A stretch of DNA of 7,208 nucleotides from Ruminococcaceae bacterium UBA5579 (GTDB lineage: Bacteria > Bacillota > Clostridia > Oscillospirales > Ruminococcaceae): assembly GCA_002425305.1 (NCBI GenBank), contig DILZ01000013.1, positions 25,754 through 32,961 on the forward strand, written 5' to 3'. Of this stretch, positions 4,473 through 7,208 are shown piece by piece. Position 1 is the stretch's first letter. Every line of letters begins with the position of its first letter. The notes beneath the pieces are model-generated. The model ran no database searches. It saw only the letters and a list, made by a program, of their open reading frames with translations, and was not told where the DNA came from. Made by a program: the position numbers and the translations under genes.

Positions 4473-7208
4473 TTATTTTCTCTTCTTGCTTGCGGCTATC
4501 ACCGCTGCACACGCGATAACTACGGGAGCAGCCGCGAGAGCAATACCCGTGTTGGCTTGATCGTTTCCGGAATTGTTGCCGGAGTTCTTGTCGGTGTCGC
4601 CGGGAATTACAGAAGCGGACTCCGCAGGGGCTTTAGATTCTTCGGGCTGTTTTTCACCGTCGTCCGGATTGGCATCGGCAACCAGAGCATACAGGCTGAA
4701 ATGCTCAAGATAGATTATGTAGCTGTCCTCTGTTTGTTCGCCGGGAATCAATTCCTTGACCATTTTTCCGTCAACCTCTGTCAAACGGAAGCAAGAGAAG
4801 TTTTTATCTCTGTGTCCCTTGGGCAGAGGAATTATTACCTTAACCAATCCCTCATAACCATTAGAGAAATCCTCGCCGTTGTACAAAAGGGTCAGATCGA
4901 GCAGATTATAGTGCTTGTTGCCTTTTATTGTTTCCCCGAGAGCTTCCTCAGCTCTCTTTAATCCTTCCTTGTCATAAATCGCTTCTGCCTTTATAGTAAT
5001 CCTGGAGAGGTCTAATTCCACATTGTTGTCGTGTTTGTTCTTCATATTAAAGGCGGGATTTATGGTAATGCTTGTAATCCTGTCGGATTCGGGAATTTTT
5101 TCTGCTTCGGTCGGCACTTCGATTTCTGTGGAAACTTCATTTTCCTTTATAAAGAGGTCGGGGTCTGTGGGGGTGCTTGTCGTGGGTTCGCTCGTGTTGC
5201 TTGATGTAGGCTCGCTTGTGTCGCTTGATGTGGGTTCGCTCGTGTCGCTTGATGTGGGTTCGCTTGTCTCGCTTGACGTAGGCTCGCTTGTTTCGCTTGA
5301 CGTAGGTTCGTTTGTGTCACTTGTTGTGGGCTCGCTTGTGTCGGGTTCGCTGGTTTCGGGGTCACGTTCGTTGATAATGCCGTCGGCGCATATTATTTCG
5401 GCGTTTGTTAGGCACTCGTTTTCATACTCACCGATTTCTATCGCTTCCCACTCTGCTTTTATGCCATTATAATATACCTTTTCAATCGAGTAGCAACGAT
5501 TAAAAGCACTATCCACTATCGTTGTCACACTTTTAGGTATTGTTACACTTGTAAGTGAATTGCAGTGATCAAAAGCCCATTTGTTAATTGTTGTCACGCT
5601 GTTAGGTATTTCAATACTTGCAAATGCGCAATTTAGAAAGGTAGAGTCGCCTATTTCCGTTATACCTTCGGGAATTTTTACATTTGTAAGCCTTGGACAA
5701 CCCCCGAAAGCGTTGTCTCCTATTATCGTTACACTATCGGGTATTGTAGCACTTGTAAGGTTGTGGCATTCGGTAAAAGCGGCTTTTTCTATGTTTGTCA
5801 CACCATCAGGGATTATAACATTTGTAATTACGCTACAATTAAAAGCACTATAACCGATACTTTTAACCCTCATCCCTTTAACCTCTTCCGGAATTATCAA
5901 TTCCGTTACAGTTTCTCTCAAATCATCGCTTGCGAAACCCGTTACTTCAAGCGTGCCGTCCTCTAACACCCTGTACTCCAAATCCCCGTCGACAAAGACA
6001 TCTCCGGGATTAAGTTCGCGTTCGTTGATAATTCCGTCGGTGCATATGATTTCGGCGTTTGTCAAACACTCGTTGGGTTCATCGATTTCTATTGCTTCCC
6101 AATCTGCTTTTGTGCCGCCGTAATTAACAGTTGTAAGAGATTCGCAATAGGAAAAAGCATTATTATATATTGTCGTTACATTTTTGGGAATTGTTACACT
6201 TGTAAGCGAGTCGCAGCTGAAGAAAGCATCATAACCTATAGTCTTCACACTGTCTGGTATGGTATACAATTTGTTCTTCTTTCCAGCAGGATAACAAACT
6301 AATTCCGATTTTTCGCTATTAAACAGTACACCATCAACTGATAAGTAATTCGTATTGTTCTCCCCAACCGTGATTCCTTCCAACAATTTGCAGTCTGCGA
6401 AAGTACCATAACTTATTGTCGTCACGCTGTCGGGTATTGTAATACTTGTAAGCGATGTGCAGGCGTAGAAAGCTTGGTTATCTATTGTTGTCACACCGTT
6501 GGGTATTATAACATCTGTTAGCGAGGTACATTGTTCAAAAGCATTATAGTCTATTTTCGTCACAGTGTTTGATATCGTTACATTTGTAAGCAATTTACAT
6601 AGAAAGAAAGCATACGAGTCTATTCTTGTTACGCCTGTAGGGATTGTATATATTGTATCTTTCTTTCCAGCAGGATAACAAACAAGTTCTGTCATGTCCT
6701 TGTTAAATAACAATCCATCAACCGAAGAATAATTATTATTGTTTTCTTTAACAATAATTTTCTCAAGCGAGATACATCCTCTAAAAGCATAGTCCCCTAT
6801 TTCTGTTACACTGTCTGGAATTGTAATGTTTGTAAGCGATGTGCAGCCGTCAAAAGCACTACAACCTATTTCTGTTACACTGTCGGGGATTGTCAAGCTT
6901 GTAAGTGATTCGCAGTAGGAAAAAGCCTGAATGTCTATTGTAGTTACACTGTCGGGTATTGTAACACTTATAAGCGATTTGTAATTGAAGAAAGCTTGCC
7001 CACCAATACTTGTAACATTCTTCCCACCCAAAGTCCCCGGAATATCAACCTCGGCATCCGTTCCGGTATACTTGGTTATGGTAACGGTCTCCCCGTCCTC
7101 ATTCGTGGTATAGCTATAGTCGCCCTCCGTTAAAGTGTCCTCCGCGTTCGCCGTAACACTAAGCGGGCTGAACAGCTTAACCGTGGCCGGCGTAGCCGCC
7201 AACACTGC
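4473..7208 (-). CDS. BspA-type leucine-rich-repeat surface protein, C-terminally membrane-anchored (5' end outside window)
   Basis: 911 codons visible, open to the right edge. GTG at 7205 lies inside the signal peptide (hydrophobic, ending near SVTANA, about residue 21 from that GTG), so the true start is probably upstream of the window. The mature region carries about sixteen LRR_5 units of 23-24 residues (L-T-S-x-T-I-P-D-S-V-T-x-I-x-x-x-A-F-x-x-C) in two blocks (about 40-395 and 430-614), each ending with a W-E-A-I-E-I ... DGIINER segment. Two island units contain SVDG-L/V-LF and CYPAGKK. A Ser/Thr/Pro/Glu linker (about 615-680), a beta-rich domain (about 685-860, ending HFSLYAL) and an acidic Asn/Ser/Gly stretch follow. 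The end is ANTG, a hydrophobic helix and KKRK. Known: BspA-like LRR proteins bind host or bacterial surface ligands. The ligand is unknown here. Membrane anchoring is clear; sortase cleavage is doubtful because there is no LPxTG. Confidence 0.9.
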   Translation of the reverse strand, partial: AVLAATPATVKLFSPLSVTANAEDTLTEGDYSYTTNEDGETVTITKYTGTDAEVDIPGTLGGKNVTSIGGQAFFNYKSLISVTIPDSVTTIDIQAFSYCESLTSLTIPDSVTEIGCSAFDGCTSLTNITIPDSVTEIGDYAFRGCISLEKIIVKENNNNYSSVDGLLFNKDMTELVCYPAGKKDTIYTIPTGVTRIDSYAFFLCKLLTNVTISNTVTKIDYNAFEQCTSLTDVIIPNGVTTIDNQAFYACTSLTSITIPDSVTTISYGTFADCKLLEGITVGENNTNYLSVDGVLFNSEKSELVCYPAGKKNKLYTIPDSVKTIGYDAFFSCDSLTSVTIPKNVTTIYNNAFSYCESLTTVNYGGTKADWEAIEIDEPNECLTNAEIICTDGIINERELNPGDVFVDGDLEYRVLEDGTLEVTGFASDDLRETVTELIIPEEVKGMRVKSIGYSAFNCSVITNVIIPDGVTNIEKAAFTECHNLTSATIPDSVTIIGDNAFGGCPRLTNVKIPEGITEIGDSTFLNCAFASIEIPNSVTTINKWAFDHCNSLTSVTIPKSVTTIVDSAFNRCYSIEKVYYNGIKAEWEAIEIGEYENECLTNAEIICADGIINERDPETSEPDTSEPTTSDTNEPTSSETSEPTSSETSEPTSSDTSEPTSSDTSEPTSSNTSEPTTSTPTDPDLFIKENEVSTEIEVPTEAEKIPESDRITSITINPAFNMKNKHDNNVELDLSRITIKAEAIYDKEGLKRAEEALGETIKGNKHYNLLDLTLLYNGEDFSNGYEGLVKVIIPLPKGHRDKNFSCFRLTEVDGKMVKELIPGEQTEDSYIIYLEHFSLYALVADANPDDGEKQPEESKAPAESASVIPGDTDKNSGNNSGNDQANTGIALAAAPVVIACAAVIAASKKRK
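5166..5333 (-). repeat. Seven 24-bp tandem repeats encoding the Ser/Thr/Pro linker (EPTSS[DEN]TS)
   Basis: Seven consecutive 24-bp units run 5310-5333, 5286-5309, 5262-5285, 5238-5261, 5214-5237, 5190-5213 and 5166-5189. The middle five encode EPTSS[DEN]TS; the outer two are diverged (EPTTSDTN and EPTTSTPT). Unit length is a multiple of three, so copy number can change without breaking the frame. The linker likely lifts the LRR blocks away from the wall and is a likely site for O-glycosylation. Plus-strand frames over this array are shadows of the repeat. Confidence 0.9.
5365..6111 (-). repeat. Duplicated segment ending each LRR block (5365-5460 and 6019-6111)
   Basis: The roughly 95-bp segments 5365-5460 and 6019-6111 are highly similar at DNA level and encode the same peptide series (K-A-[ED]-W-E-A-I-E-I ... 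NECLTNAEIIC-[AT]-DGIINER). They differ by one codon in length. This shows that the two LRR blocks arose by internal duplication within the gene or share a copied terminal module. Confidence 0.8.
6160..6925 (-). repeat. Two copies of a ~128-codon LRR super-unit
   Basis: Within the first LRR block, a set of simple repeats plus one island (SVDG-[LV]-LF ... ELVCYPAGKK ... YTIP) occurs twice with a 384-bp (128-codon) offset. The best-conserved DNA is at 6277-6299 and 6661-6683, identical over 23 bases. Outer limits of each copy are approximate. Confidence 0.7.

Noticed and set aside
4267..4512. Extended start of the deacetylase (ATG at 4512)
   Set aside because: The extra 82 codons cross the LRR gene terminator and the promoter-like region and overlap the LRR gene end; ATG 4266 has GGAGGT at ideal spacing and is followed by the membrane anchor.
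4407..4961. 184-codon plus-strand reading frame
   Set aside because: Begins in the terminator hairpin and runs antisense to the C-terminal domain of the LRR protein.
5166..5333. Possible CRISPR array
   Set aside because: Units are contiguous 24-bp coding repeats with no spacers.
5023..5472. 149-codon plus-strand frame rich in SLVSLDVGS repeats
   Set aside because: The repetition comes from the 24-bp array of the minus-strand LRR gene; open frame is a side effect of the repeat.

Overview
The window looks like the right-hand end of an integrated prophage and the chromosome next to it, in a spore-forming, Gram-positive, clostridial-type gut bacterium. This is inferred from protein families, strong GGAGG-type ribosome binding sites, a BspA-like leucine-rich-repeat surface protein with a Thr-Gly/hydrophobic/KKRK tail, and a sporulation-type polysaccharide deacetylase. 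Nothing identifies the genus.

Positions 1 to about 3,730 appear to be prophage. A tail fibre/tailspike gene (1-1573, minus strand, running off the left edge) has tail-fibre-like repeats, a YadA-head-like segment and a C-terminal Peptidase_G2 self-cleaving chaperone domain. A 288-bp divergent regulatory region follows, with one perfect palindrome, one short inverted repeat and a pair of 8-bp direct repeats. Next, on the plus strand, are a 42-aa reading frame with a good ribosome binding site and, 23 bp on, a 494-aa large serine recombinase. After it come two inverted repeats and a strong terminator.

At about 3,706-3,745 phage-type DNA meets a host gene. The minus-strand gene 3706-4266 is the N-terminal part of a membrane-anchored NodB-family deacetylase (PdaB-like). 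Its homology stops just after the conserved Q-W-D-V motif and it then ends at a TGA a few codons later, without the last catalytic motifs. With the recombinase alongside and pointing at the break, the simplest reading is that the prophage integrated inside this gene. The missing 3' part should lie beyond the left edge of the window. The upstream region carries a sequence resembling a mother-cell/forespore sigma factor promoter. This raises the possibility of a sporulation-gene intervening element, like skin in sigK or SP-beta in spsM, excised by its own serine recombinase.

Positions 4,267-7,208 are chromosome: a perfect 10-bp-stem terminator, then a large minus-strand gene for a secreted, membrane-anchored BspA-type LRR protein. 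It has two related LRR blocks, a Ser/Thr/Pro linker of seven 24-bp tandem repeats, a beta-rich C-terminal domain and a C-terminal membrane anchor. Its 5' end is off the right edge.
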